From Sipunculus nudus (lineage: Eukaryota > Annelida > Sipuncula > Golfingiida > Sipunculidae): DNA of 64,000 nucleotides. The DNA lies in assembly GCA_026874595.1 (NCBI GenBank), contig CM049313.1:64918159-64982158 (forward strand). The letters run 5' to 3'. The position numbers were made by a program, and so were the translations under genes. Shown in pieces: positions 1-13,930 of this stretch. The notes beneath the pieces were generated by a model. That model made no database searches. It had not been told where the DNA came from and worked only from the letters and a program-made list of their open reading frames with translations. How positions within the stretch are numbered: position 1 is the stretch's first letter; each line of letters begins with the position of its first letter.

Positions 1-2561
<2,561 letters not shown>

Positions 2562-2721
2562 GAGACCGTGTGGCAGTAGAACCCGGGGTGCCATGTCGTG
2601 TGTGCGACTTCTGTAAGACCGGTCGGTACAACCTGTGTCCAGATGAGACGTTTCTAGTGACACCGCCTGACCATGGGGACCTGTGCCGCTTCCATGTTCA
2701 TGCTGCTGATTTCTGCTTCAG
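2562..2721 (+). CDS. SORD: SORD copy A, exon 4
   Basis: A 160-nt exon between acceptor TATAG and donor AG|GTAAAA. It starts by completing a Gly codon ([11 protein letters not shown]...) and ends two bases into an Arg codon. It has four cysteines spaced C-x2-C-x2-C-x7-C, the structural-zinc lobe present in many MDR enzymes but lost in mammalian SORD. It is about 85% identical in protein to 23404-23563. Confidence 0.88.
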
Positions 2722-5700
2722 GTAAAATATTTATATTCGTAAGTTGTGTACACAATCATCCATTGTTCCGACAATGACAATGCGGCAACGGCGAAGAGAT
2801 TGGTCATGTGAAATTTCATTGGAGTGTACACATGCCCACGGCACGGCAACGACAATGCGGACAGTGAGCATTTTTTTGCCGTTGGACATAATCAAACGGC
2901 GCCACTCCCATAAGATGACGTAATACAACCATGCAAGGGCATCTGTTACGACCCATAATGTAATAACCGGCCCATAATGTAATAACGGCCCATACTGTAA
3001 TAAAAACGACCCATAATGTACACTATAAATAAAATATGGGATAAACATGTCTTATATAAAAACACTTGAGCGTCACAGCTAATAAACATGTCTAGTGTTT
3101 ATAGTTAAACATGTCTAGTGTTTTTGGAAGTCACTTGTAAACATGTCTAGTGTTTTTTCAGGATGACGTCTGAATAATAGCTTAAAGACATGTCTAATGT
3201 TTTTGTAATACCTGGAAAGACATGTCTACTGTTTATATAAAAAACATGTAGCCACCATCTTAATACATGTATAGTGATTATGTTCTTGGTTGAGTGACTG
3301 ATATTAAATGACTTAACCTTTAATAATTAAAGGGTTGGTGTAACAATGGTTGGTCCATCTGGTCAATGATGTTTCTGACTGTAAAGTCTCTGGCTTGATC
3401 TGGAATTATTTAAATTGTTATGTGCATCAGTCAGGAAAAAAAATGGTCAGGCAAAAAATAAGTAATATCACTTTGTATTGTTCACTAGTGTTTTATTATC
3501 AAGTCATCCAAACATGGTCATATTGTATAGTGACAAAAACTGTAGTATCTGTTTGAAATTGACAAATATAGACAAAAATGATATCCAGACAAAACTATAA
3601 CAAATACAGAAAAAATACCATGATTAAATAATACGCAAAAGGCATCAAAATAGAATGCATAATATATGATGTGAAACAAATTAGCATTGGAAGCTGGACC
3701 ATGATTGGCCAAACAAACAGGTAAATATCAGGTGTATAATCTTATTCAAACACTGCAGAAAATCATAATTTTATGACACAAGTGAAGTCTTGGAACACTT
3801 TCAAAGAATAAGTGGAACTGCATAATATAAACTAAACAATGTAAAACAGTTGCAAAATACTAATAGAAATTAATCATACCTTATTCCTGCATTGACTCTA
3901 CAATATCCATTGCACTATAAATATATGTCACAGTTCGTGCCCTGCTAAAAATGAACAACTGGGTAGAGGTACAACAGGTAACCACTTGTGTTACTCTTAT
4001 TAAACACTGCAGAAAATCAAATTTTATGAAAGGAATGAGCTATCAGAACAGATTCGTTGCATTTTTACATGACGAACTGTTAAAGGTACACTCTAAATAA
4101 ATGTCAAGATAGAAGTTCCTAGTACAAACCATTATGATTTGTGCCCGGTAAATGGATGACCAGACAGACAGCAGACAAAAAGCAGACATATTATTTCATT
4201 TCGGCATCCAATGACAGTTTAAACTTTTGACATTTTAAACTATATTTCTTGAAGTCAACATCATCCCGCAACACAAAATGTTGCAAGATGCCCAAAATAT
4301 TGGAGTAAATCCTGGGGTAGTCCAGGTTACACACATAATACAGCATTATGAGGTAGTGTAAACCCTGAAGAATACTGTTAGTTATGGTGAACAGGTGTAT
4401 GCCATCTGCAAGGATGTCACCATACGTCATATTTCCCTGGTCGTCCAGGAACACCTTGAGGTGGTGTGCAGCATTTTTTTTGGACTTCAAGTGTCTTTCA
4501 ATTTCTGTTTCTGCTATCCCCTGAAATGACAATACATAACCACATGCATAATCAAGGCACATATAGTGATTTTCTATAGTATGGCAAAAATAATATTTAC
4601 TGAAGCAGTATGTGATAAAAAAACACAGGAGAGAACACCTGACTGCAATTTAAAGTTCCAAACCCCACTTCCCTGTAGTATCTGAATGTCCCTAGAACTT
4701 CCTTAGAAATTCAATTAACAGTTTTGATTTGTGCCTGCCCTGTTGACAGGCAACTTAATGATTGCTGCATCAGGGATAATAAAAAGGAAAATACTATCAA
4801 CATTACGTCCTGTACAACTGTCACCACCGGCTCAGTTTTGGTGCCTTTCCCTTTGTCAAAAGCCGAGCTCTTCTCAGCAAACTTGATGACAGCCAGCTGG
4901 ACCTGGCTTTCAGTTACCTTTTTAAATAGTAAGAAAAATAACAATTATTTTCTAAAGAAGTCTTTTTTTACGTTTTTTAAGTTTCTCATTATCATTCTTT
5001 ACAAGTAAAATCATAAATAATTCTTTTTCAGTGTAAAAAGCTCAAATGTTTATTATAAAATATTAAGAAAACGCATGCCCCGAATATGATGGAAAAACAC
5101 AAAAAGTACAAGTATTCTAGAAGCACAGGCAGAATATTATCTCCTGTAGAGGACTATGCAATTACCCTTTCCCCATATAAATCCTATAAGTGCGTAGCAG
5201 CACACACACACACACACATATATAGGTATGATTTGTATTGCCCCCCTCTTCCAAAGAATATATAGCTTCACCGCATATGGAAATCTTATTTAGATTTTTA
5301 CTGGAAAATTTCTTATTTTTGGGTCTTTTTTCATGAAGCCAAGGAGAGCTTCCAACAACAGTCGCAAATTCTCGCATTCCTGTGGGTAAGTAATAATGGC
5401 CCATAATGTAATAAAAAACGGCCCATATTGTAATAACCAGACCCTGCTCATATTGTAATATAATCGCAAGTTGGTAAAACGGCCCATATTGTAATAAAAT
5501 CGCAGGTAGGTAAAACGGCCAATAATTTTATAATTCATATTTCATGCAAATTAACTTAATTAATTCAAATATTGACTTCTCGTGACACGAATGTGTAAGT
5601 GAACATACAAGTATGAAGAACCACTGGATTACTTAATGACTATCTGTTTAAAACGGTGACCAAGCTAATATGAGCGAAATATGGCCATGATTCATGTCTA

Positions 5701-5754
5701 TCCATTTGTTGAATCAGTGTTTAAATAGGGTGATAAAGTATTTACACAAGATAA

Positions 5755-5805
<51 letters not shown>

Positions 5806-5955
5806 TTAATACGGCTGTAGTATTTTGGTTCCTGAATAAACCCAACAAAAACACGTATTGAATGAATTTTGGTTTGCTGAAAACACCTTAATATTTCTTC
5901 TGGCTACATTTCTAGGATTTATTTAAGCGCCTGGGTCCATTAAAGCTAATAAACT

Positions 5956-5996
<41 letters not shown>

Positions 5997-7253
5997 CCAA
6001 AATGTAAATATTTTGTCAATTTTAACAGATAAAATATACAAAACTGTCATTATCGATTTTAATGTATTTTAATTCTTTTTAAAATATAAATCAAACTTTA
6101 AATTCCAGTGCGTTTTGCTCAATGTATCATAGAGAATATTTTATATGATCTCTCGAAACCTCCCGAGATTGAGAAATTATAAATGTAGGTAAGACTGCAA
6201 TTTTTTGGTGCCCATATATGCATTGGTTAAGATGTCTTAGGTCAATATGTATAACGAGTCGCATAGATTAAGAGCTTTCAACACACATATTTGAAGTTAC
6301 GTGGATGCGAAACGGATCGGTGAGCGATTCATCCGTTTTGCGGATGGCAGAAATGCCTACATTTCCCAATAGTGCCCCGGCGCCAGGGGTGATGAGACAT
6401 ATTGACCTTCTACCTGCCTGTCGTCCTTAAAGTTTCAAAAGAGGCACGCGAAAGGGTATCCGCAAGAAAAACGTACGTACTTATGGAAACAGTTTTTGCG
6501 GACTGCGCACTATGGAACGTACGTACGTCTTTTGCGGATACGTTTTTTTGCGGATACATGGAAACACAGCTTTAAGCGTGTGCCCTGTCACGTTTTCCAA
6601 ACCGAGATAGATTTATACAGACTTACAAACAGGTTAAGATTAGTTAAAAAAGCGATTTCATCCAGTAAAAATATATATAAACCTTATTCCTTCAAAAAAG
6701 GAATCATCCAACAGAGAAGGATTAACTCAGTAGTATAATTTTTTTTTTTTAATTTACCAGGGTGACAGTATTTTGTCTACCTAAAGGATCGACGATAAAA
6801 CTATAAAGACCTATGAAAACTGCGAACGCCACCATCTGAGCCATGGAGAGTTCATCACAGTTATTATTATAACTGTTTGCACAATCCATGAAAAACCAGA
6901 TGTTTGCAATCGCTGAGCAATCGCAAGGGAAGCCTCCCTCAGCCTTCTCCACCCTAACCCGCTACCCCTGCCCCACCCCCACCCCTCAAACACACCCCCT
7001 CCCCGGTTACCCGCAAATAATCGGTGATAGTAAATATGGGGAAAAGGGAAGGAGTAAAGTTTGCTACCCAGTTACTTTGTCAGTCATATGCTATATTGCT
7101 ATTTACTATTTTTGCTTATTACTATTCATGGCATTATGTAAATGCCGTGGTCTCAAAGGAATATGAAATGTCGCCATTTACAAAATAAATCTAAACAATA
7201 TGCCTCACCCCATCCCATTGGCCTGTTGCTAGGGTTTTTCCTTGGTTAGTATT

Positions 7254-7314
<61 letters not shown>

Positions 7315-9111
7315 CCGTTATTACAATATGGGACGGTTATTACATTTAGTCGTTGTTATAACGACCTATATTGTAACAATGGTCAATATTGTAGTAAAAA
7401 TTGTCTATTTTGTTGTAAAAACGGCCAATATTATAATACTTGCCGATACCGTAATAATAAATGAGTAACATTTTAATAACTTTACCACACCTTTACTGTA
7501 ATCAGCATGTTGGGGGCTAAAATGGGCAAAAAGGCCAATATTGTAAAAAAAATGCAGTTTAGAAGCTTATGATTAAATATACGTAGACAGCATAAATGTT
7601 AACTGTTTCACTGGATTTCCATTATGACTGCATCTCTTATACCAATGAGGAACCAAATTGGCTGTCATTTTAGAAGTGATTCTCAAACGACATATCGCCT
7701 GTTAGATTTGGGATTCATTCTTGAGCTTAAACATACGTTATTACAATATGGGCCGTTTTTCCCACTTCCCGTTTTATAACAATATGGGTAGGGTATGATC
7801 ATTGCAATATGGGTCGTTTTTGTTACAATATGGGCCTTAATTACAATATGGGCCGTTTTTTATTACATTATGGGCCGTTATTACAGTATGGGCCAGTTTT
7901 ATTACAATATAGGCAGGGTATGATTATTACATTATGGGTCGTTTTTATTACAATTTGGGCCGTTATTACATTATGGGCCGGTTATTACATTATGGGTCGT
8001 AACAGCATCCTTTGCTACTTTGGTGCTCCGAAAAGGCAAAATATCGGCTGAAAGGTGTAAATAAAGTAAGGTAGACAACCTTTGTCTAGACACACGATAA
8101 TATATAACTATATAACTCTTAATTGTTATAAGGTTTATAAAATATATTCTAATGCGTTCAATTCTGTCTTCGTCTTTGATTAAAAAATTGAACTCCGTAT
8201 AATCCCTTTACTTCTTCATCTTGTCAGCTGGGTAATTAAAGGCAAAGGCAATACTTAGAAGGATGTTGTCGCTCTGAAGCTCCATCGAGATGAACGAAAC
8301 ATCCGATTTTAAATTTAATAATTTATCCGATTATAAATTTTGCCGGATTAATGTGTACCGGCAAAACGGATAGTCGTTGCCGTCGCCACTGCCATTGACG
8401 TTGTGGTTGCCGGATAACCGTATGTATGTGTACATAGCTTTACACGCACATACACACTATACCCTCCTCAGGCAGCGGTATACACTGCTGTCGTCCCAGA
8501 TCTCTTTTCGTGTAACCGCTACTTTGTATAGCAAGATTATTTGGGCTCGACCACCAGCGTGGGCAGAGAGGAAAGAAGCCTTATCAGACCAATGAAGGCG
8601 TGATATCGCATTTTGCATCCAGCTCCAAATTTTAAACAAGCGACACACGCTGTCGTTTGTCTGATTAAATCGGGTCTGATTCTCGGCCCTGTGCCAGAAC
8701 CGATGATATGTGGTATATGGTATTTATTAAAATTGCGTAGGTTGTATAACTAAGATGACCCCTTCAATATATTTTACCAGTTGTAGGATATCATGATGAA
8801 AGATAGGAACCATTTTTATTGAGAAAGCTCTGAGATCGAAAACATCCTCGAGTTGTTTTAGGCGGATTTTTAAATTTGATTTTGTTGAAAATATACTTTA
8901 TTATGACACTTCCTCTCAATTTTCAGACTACCGGACCAGGTGACTTATGAAGAGGGCGCCTTGTTAGAGCCTTTGTCAGTTGCTGTCCATGCGTGCCGCC
9001 GTGCGGGAGTGACTATTGGTCAGAAAGTGTTCATATGTGGAGCTGGGCCAATCGGTCTGGTGTGTATGCTGACAGCTAAGGCCCTGGGGGCTAGTGAAGT
9101 TGTTTTTACCG
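2562..9111 (+). CDS. SORD: Sorbitol dehydrogenase copy A, partial (exons 4 and 5)
   Basis: Zinc-dependent polyol dehydrogenase of the medium-chain (MDR) family; in known members it oxidises sorbitol to fructose with NAD+ in the cytosol (polyol pathway). Two exons are visible, 2562-2721 and 8927-9111, joined in phase through an Arg codon split AG|A. Together they carry the structural-zinc cysteines, the GDLCRF segment, the metal-site Glu in ALLEPLSV and the NAD-binding GAGPIG loop. Exons 1-3 must lie left of the window. No equivalents of exons 6-8 were seen between 9112 and the start of copy B at 13877, so copy A is either truncated or spliced onto copy B's 3' exons, with which it is phase-compatible. 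Splice sites are consensus and no stop or frameshift is present, which argues against an old pseudogene. Confidence 0.82.
2943..3020 (+). repeat. Left terminal inverted repeat of the 5-kb element
   Basis: Reverse complement of 7928-8005 with two mismatches, both in the inner third. Such high identity over all 78 bp implies recent activity or gene conversion. Confidence 0.85.
3043..3250 (+). repeat. Subterminal ACATGTCT repeats
   Basis: Six copies of (A/G)ACATGTCT plus a degenerate AACATGTAG, mostly followed by AGTGTTT or AATGTTT, irregularly spaced just inside the left terminal repeat. Subterminal arrays like this often bind transposase. The core also fits the p53-family half-site RRRCATGYYY. 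Confidence 0.7.
4191..4520 (-). CDS. Coding-like terminal exon inside the 5-kb element
   Basis: 330 nt after acceptor TGTCATTTCAG. It encodes [20 protein letters not shown], then [20 protein letters not shown], and later [20 protein letters not shown] before a stop. Composition and splice sites look like real coding sequence. I have a vague impression of uncharacterised transposon-linked animal proteins ending in a YP...LQ helix, but cannot name a family. It joins in phase 0 to 4807-4917. Confidence 0.45.
   Translation of the reverse strand, partial: GIAETEIERHLKSKKNAAHHLKVFLDDQGNMTYGDILADGIHLFTITNSILQGLHYLIMLYYVCNLDYPRIYSNILGILQHFVLRDDVDFKKYSLKCQKFKLSLDAEMK
4807..4917 (-). CDS. Coding-like exon upstream of 4191-4520
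   Basis: 111 nt (37 codons) between acceptor TTTAAAAAG and donor GGAC|GTAATG. It encodes [20 protein letters not shown] then [17 protein letters not shown]. It splices in frame to GIAETE of the next exon. Further upstream exons were not identified. Confidence 0.4.
5290..5379 (-). CDS. Coding-like short terminal exon inside the 5-kb element
   Basis: 90 nt after acceptor TTACCCACAG, encoding [20 protein letters not shown] then KIRNFPVKI and stop. The helix pattern resembles the end of 4191-4520, so it may be an alternative or duplicated last exon, or chance. Confidence 0.25.
   Translation of the reverse strand, partial: ECENLRLLLEALLGFMKKDPKIRNFPVKI
7928..8005 (-). repeat. Right terminal inverted repeat of the 5-kb element
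   Basis: Mirror of 2943-3020. On the inner side the same subrepeat continues back to about 7735 in the same orientation, so the right end is a longer array than the left. Confidence 0.85.
8006..8926. other. Remainder of SORD copy A intron 4
   Basis: From 8006 to 8514, AT-rich sequence with a GC-richer patch near 8345-8430; no gene seen. From 8515 it is homologous to the copy B intron, so it is ancestral intron sequence. Confidence 0.6.
8927..9111 (+). CDS. SORD: SORD copy A, exon 5
   Basis: A 185-nt exon between acceptor TTTTCAG and donor ACCG|GTAGGT. It encodes [18 protein letters not shown], then [20 protein letters not shown] and [20 protein letters not shown]. The Glu of ALLEP and the GAGPIG Rossmann loop are intact. 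It ends in phase 1, which suits the 5' end of the exon at 26940 (G|AC = Asp). Confidence 0.88.
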
Positions 9112-9775
9112 GTAGGTTGTAATGATTTTTTTAAATTCTTGGGACAGAATTCCATGTATTTTATGTACCTGAACAATGTAAAGAACCACAACAAGTATGA
9201 GGCGTTTAAGTAAATCTAAACTACAAATTTTAACAAACATTAAACTGCATACAATGTACAAGCAAAATGAATTCAGACATACCAAAAGGAATGCATTTCA
9301 ACCATTCGTAACGTAGCATAAACGATGGAGATATTTCCCCCATTAACTTGGCTTTTGATTTACTTACATGTGTAGCAATACTCAGGGGTGTCAATCTGGG
9401 GGGGGGGTATATATATTTACCCCCGCCCACTTTTTTGCAAGGGGGTGGGGGTGGGGATGGTCAATGTAATCATCCCCCCCACTATTCAGAGAATTATATT
9501 TATGTATTGCAAATGAAATATAATAATACATAGAACTGTAGACGTTTAGTTCCATATATGTGTAAAATATGAAAATTATATCTAGAATATTAAATTATTA
9601 AATAAATAATTAAATTATATCTAGAATTATATCTATCTGTTTAGAATCAACTTATACTGGAAACAATATACCTTATTTGATAAAACCTTTACTTCATTGT
9701 AATATATTGGAAATGTGATTTAAGTATATATATTTAAAATGTGTTACACATTTACAGGCGCTATATTTGTATATA

Positions 9776-9828
<53 letters not shown>

Positions 9829-12009
9829 ATATATATATGTGTGTGTGTCTACGAGTCACCCCCTCCCCTCTGGAAGATAAATTGTCGCCACTTGCAATAT
9901 AAAAGCCTTTACCATCAAAATTCATTTTAAATCACTGACGGGATCATAGTCGTAAAGCAGGAGTACAGAATCTGAGACAATCGGGGACTCGGCACCCTGG
10001 CACAAGTAAATAAGTATGTCGGGATCGCAAGTAGACTGTATACACACATTACAGAATTATAGAAGCGTTTAGGCAAAGCCGTGCACTGCTCTTCGGTATT
10101 AAGCGCATATATTAATATTATTATTCTACTTCCCATATTATAAATCCCCGTTTAAATCTGCCCACGGGGAGAGTCCGTGAGAGACATTTTGACTTTCTGC
10201 GCGTGCGACATGCCGATCTTCACCCTCGTCCACGGTCTCCTTCAGATTTCTTTCTGAGGGTAGGAGGGCGACATCTGGTGGACGCTGAGGCAATTATAAT
10301 GTATCATTAAAAACTGATTAAATGGTTCCGACAGTGAAAAGTGAAATATTAAAACCAACAAGTATTCAGAGGTCAAGGTATGCTTTAACGTTCCTTCAGA
10401 AGATATTTATTTCCGTAAAAAACTTCACTTGATGCTTCACTATGTCAGTCCCACTTTTAGGTAAATGTTAATACCAAAACTGCAATATCTCAGTAACTCA
10501 TTCATGGAATAGCCTGAAATTTCGTATTCCCCACTTCCAATTGGTAACTAGAATTGGGTTGTTTTTGCAATGCAAAAACAGATAAATATTTCCCCTCCCT
10601 ATGGGCCTCACATCACTTAATTTGAAGAATAATTACTGACTACTTCAAAAGTCACAGCATTCACAAATAATTTTTGTTCCGGCTGATTTGTCCTTGAAGG
10701 TCCAGGTCCAGGTCACTAGTCTTTAAACATGTCAAAACAATTGGAACGATTAGTGTTTTCAATTTGAGCAAAATATTTGGGATACTTCTAAAGTTATTAG
10801 GTTGACAAAAAATGTCTATTTCGGCCTATTTGACCTTGAAGATAAAGTTTCGGGTCACCTGCTTTTGAACTCGTCCGAAATATTGATAGAAACAATTGAA
10901 TTTTAAATTTCATGAAAAAAAATTTAATCATTCAAAAGTTATCGCGTTCACAAGAAATGACCCTTACGACGAATACAGACGACGACGGCAACGACAGACC
11001 AAACTCTACATGTCTATCCCCATGGGAGGGGAGACATAATCCCTTTTATGATATCAGCTCATAATTCAGACGGTTTTAGTTTGTATGCGACCAGCGTTGC
11101 AATCTGAAACTTTCACCTGTTCATTTTAGTTTATTGGTTATTTTGCGACTGACAAATATCAGTAATGCCACAGTATTTGCTAAGTAATCATATTGTATTT
11201 GACCTTAGACCTGAACGTGTAATGTGCTTTGAAGCTTAAAATTATTAAGCCACAACATCACAGGTCTTGCTTGTCAGTTAAGTGAGATTGGTCACAAGAG
11301 TCCCATAAATGAACTTAACATATGATTAAGAATACAAACTCTGTACATTCAAAGAGATATGAACTTTTAACTTTAAAACTACCAGCTTTTATTCTGGACA
11401 TAAAAACAACACAAAACCTTTTGCCAATTCAGATTTTTTTTATATAACATCAATTCTAAATATTTTAATTAAGTCTTTTTAAAAAGAAACAATTCATTTT
11501 ATCCATATAGCATGTTAAGGTGTCCACAATCAATTTATCGGCTGCCAACAAGGTCGTCATCCTGGGTCGTCTAGACTGGCCCAATCCATGCAATGGTTAA
11601 CATAATTTCTCCCACTATCAGAGCCATCAAACTTAATTTTGCTGTGCTGCAAAGCTAGAACAGATACTTCCATCTCGCGGCATATTAAATAACTAAATGG
11701 GTTTCTGGCCCATTATTTCATGATAAGAGCTTGCACTCAGTTACGTCTATTGGTATATGCTATCACTTTTTAATTCAGGCATGTTTGTAGCAAACGTAAA
11801 TACTAAAGCCCAGGCGGACTATGGGTCGTCATGTGACACCACCAGACTTAGAATGATGTATATATAATAGGGGTACACTGGATCTAGAAGTTCTTCCACA
11901 AAAGGATGGTGGAGAAAATTTATTACCCCCCCCCCCCCCGATCACTGGGTTCCTGCAGACCCTATGCGTGAAAATAGCTCCTGTGGTGTTTTTGGCCCTT
12001 ATGTGAAAG

Positions 12010-12510
12010 GTCAAGGCATTATCTTAATAGGTGCCCATTCACCAACCATTTGAAAAAGAATTTATGTGATATCTTGCTTCCTGTCGGTTTATATTGATGA
12101 TCTTAAGGTAATAATGATAAAGTAATAAAAGTTCTAATGAGGCCTACGTGAAGGATGTATGAACTTGTTTATCAACAACATGTTGGTAAACACATCAAGA
12201 TTTACAAACGAAAAAAAAAATATGGTATGTTGCATTCATGCGGAGGAAGTATACGGTCACCTGATGCAAAATTTCATTTGCAAAGCTCTGGCTTATCTGA
12301 CTACCCACCAGATATCCTTGTTAAATTTGTTTTAATTATTTTGGCGGGCCCCCATATATAAAAAAAAAATTTGATATATACAAAACAAGCAGCCTCTGTG
12401 CGGTGATATCCACGTTTCATGGCCTATTTTTATAATAGCTCCAAGGGATTATCTCTATTTATAAAGGTCAGATATTTGATTTGGCCCCTTTAAATAGTAG
12501 ACGTTAAATA
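12010..12510 (+). repeat. Dispersed repeat family R1, copy 1
   Basis: About 500 bp. Landmarks: GTGCCCATTCACCAACC, TTGTTTATCAACAACATG, CTCTGGCTTATCTGACT, GGCGGGCCCC, GATATCCACGTTT and TTTATAAAGGTCAGAT, ending GGCCCCTTTAAA. Also at 13400-13660, 18340-18630 (minus), 28150-28404 plus 33395-33520 (split), and 61470-61940. Confidence 0.75.
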
Positions 12511-12564
12511 TCAGCCGCCTGCATGGCTGTAGTTGACTCTTAGAGTTCTTCTAAATGTATAAAG

Positions 12565-12782
12565 ACAAGGGCGGATCCAGGATTTAGGAAAAGGGGGGCC
12601 AACCCAGGAGGACTAATGAAAATCCTAAAAAAAAGTCATCACGTCTGGAAAAGGGGGGGTCCAGGTCGCAAAATTACGTCTAAAACCCCTTAAAAAAGGT
12701 TGCTTCGGGTGAAAAGGGGGGGGGGGGGGGGGTCCGGACCCCGTGGACCCCCCCCCCCCCTCCCGCCGGATCCGCTTCTGAA
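12565..12782. mobile_element. MITE-like element with GGCGGATCC ends
   Basis: About 217 bp with imperfect inverted ends GGGCGGATCCAGG and CCGGATCCGCTTC, and long poly-G and poly-C runs inside. Same end motif as 32609-32813 and 38161-38410. Confidence 0.5.
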
Positions 12783-13399
12783 AGATTTGTGGGATGAAAC
12801 TCAGGATCTTTGTAGGAAGCTCACAACAGGACAGACTCCTACAGTCTTGATAACCCGGGTATGAAAGACTTGTCACTCAAGGCTATACAGTGATAATCAA
12901 TATAAGTATCATCCCACATTCAAGTCAAGGAGAACAATACGCCTGTCAATAATGTACTGATGTGTGGTAATTCGTTTATGTAATCACTTTATAATCAATA
13001 CAGCAAAACTGTACTGACGGATTTATATTAATCATGTTGGTACTTGCCTATCAGTGCTCATGTGCAATTTATAGTCACATTCAGTAATTCATTATTATAT
13101 TGGCTAGCATATATATATATAAATATATATATTATATTATATATATTAACATATATACCTATATATGAAAAGTTTAAATCAATCCATTTATTGTAAGAAA
13201 CGATTAGATTAGATTTTGGTGTGAATCTGGCTCATGATCCGGATTCATATTCATATAAAGGAATATTGACAAATGTAAAGTAACTTAAACACGAGTGAGG
13301 CTGAATAAGTGAATGCAAACACAGGTTTGGGAGCATCCCGCAATAGGGATATAGCGGAAGCTTGCACTTCTTAAACTAAATTTTTCCGCTTTGGATTGT

Positions 13400-13660
13400 A
13401 TTTTATAGTGTTGAGTCGTAAATTTAGTTGTAAAATATCCTTTGCAAAACTCTGGTTTGTATGAGTTACTGGCAGCTGTCATTGTTGAATATTTTATTGG
13501 ATTATTTTGACGGCCCCACATGTTATAAATAAATGGGTAAAAATAGGAACAACCTGTGAGCGTTGAGATCGATTGGCGTTTTCATAATTTGGTTTAGGGG
13601 TTATCTTAGAGGGGTTATCTTGAGTCAATAGACGCAAGATATCGGAATAGGCCCCTTACG
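13400..13660 (+). repeat. Dispersed repeat family R1, copy 2 (partial)
   Basis: 3' half only: TTTGCAAAACTCTGG, then GACGGCCCCACATGTTATAA, ending AATAGGCCCCTTACGG. It lies about 220 bp upstream of the SORD copy B start codon. Confidence 0.6.
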
Positions 13661-13807
13661 GAGACGCGCGCTAAATTGTTATGATTTTATCCAGCTGCAC
13701 ATGGTTGACCCGAATACAAAGTCTGTTTCTTTTTTGTACATCTAAGCCAAATATGGTGTTCGGTTTAACTGAGCTACCCATGATGCACTGGAGTCGCCTA
13801 TAGGCTG

Positions 13808-13817
13808 TATATTTATA
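13808..13817 (+). promoter_or_regulatory. Candidate TATA box of SORD copy B
   Basis: TATATTTATA lies 60 bp before the copy B start codon and would place transcription start near 13840. Inferred from motif and position only; the region is AT-rich. Confidence 0.4.
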
Positions 13818-13876
13818 CGTCTGCAGCTTGTATTCCCCTTTTCTCATCACGAAGTGGACGGTGACATTCAGACAAG

Positions 13877-13930
13877 ATGACAGACACAAACCTGTCATGT
13901 GTGCTGCATGGAAAGATGGACATGAGGCTG
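13877..13930 (+). CDS. SORD: SORD copy B, exon 1 (start codon)
   Basis: Encodes [18 protein letters not shown], which aligns with the human N-terminus around NLSLVVHGPGDLRL, then donor CTG|GTGAGG in phase 0. The ATG is chosen because the next exon continues the same frame and the peptide length fits the family. Confidence 0.85.

Larger units (their letters stand above)
2943..8005. mobile_element. 5-kb terminal-inverted-repeat DNA element in SORD copy A intron
   Basis: 78-bp inverted ends at 2943-3020 and 7928-8005 match at 76 of 78 positions, the outer end reading CTGTTACGACCCATAATGTA. The ends are built of short units alternating ATAATGTAATAA with GGCCC or GACCC; further units lie at 5395-5530, 7315-7460 and 7735-7925. 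Possible short target duplication CAT. The interior has (TA)n at 5758-5810 and 7255-7312, poor GC-rich blocks at 6300-6560 and minus-strand coding-like exons at 4191-5379. No transposase was recognised; superfamily unknown. Confidence 0.7.
9112..13876. other. Interval between SORD copy A exon 5 and copy B exon 1
   Basis: To 10420 it is duplicated intron, interrupted by poly-G/poly-C near 9400-9480 and (TA)n at 9771-9838. 10430-11050 is repeat-like DNA with CGACGACGGCAACGACAGAC. 11570-11760 resembles 27670-27870. Then come a dispersed repeat (12010-12510), a MITE (12565-12782) and (TA)n at 13110-13160. No SORD exon 6-8 was recognised. Confidence 0.6.

Noticed and set aside
7809-8051. 80-codon plus frame rich in MGRF/HYGP
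   Set aside because: Translation of the ATTACAATATGGGCC subrepeat of the transposon end.
10430-11570. Copy A exon 6 in the stretch corresponding to 24942-27670
   Set aside because: No sequence resembling the [10 protein letters not shown] segment was found; the region is repeat-like.
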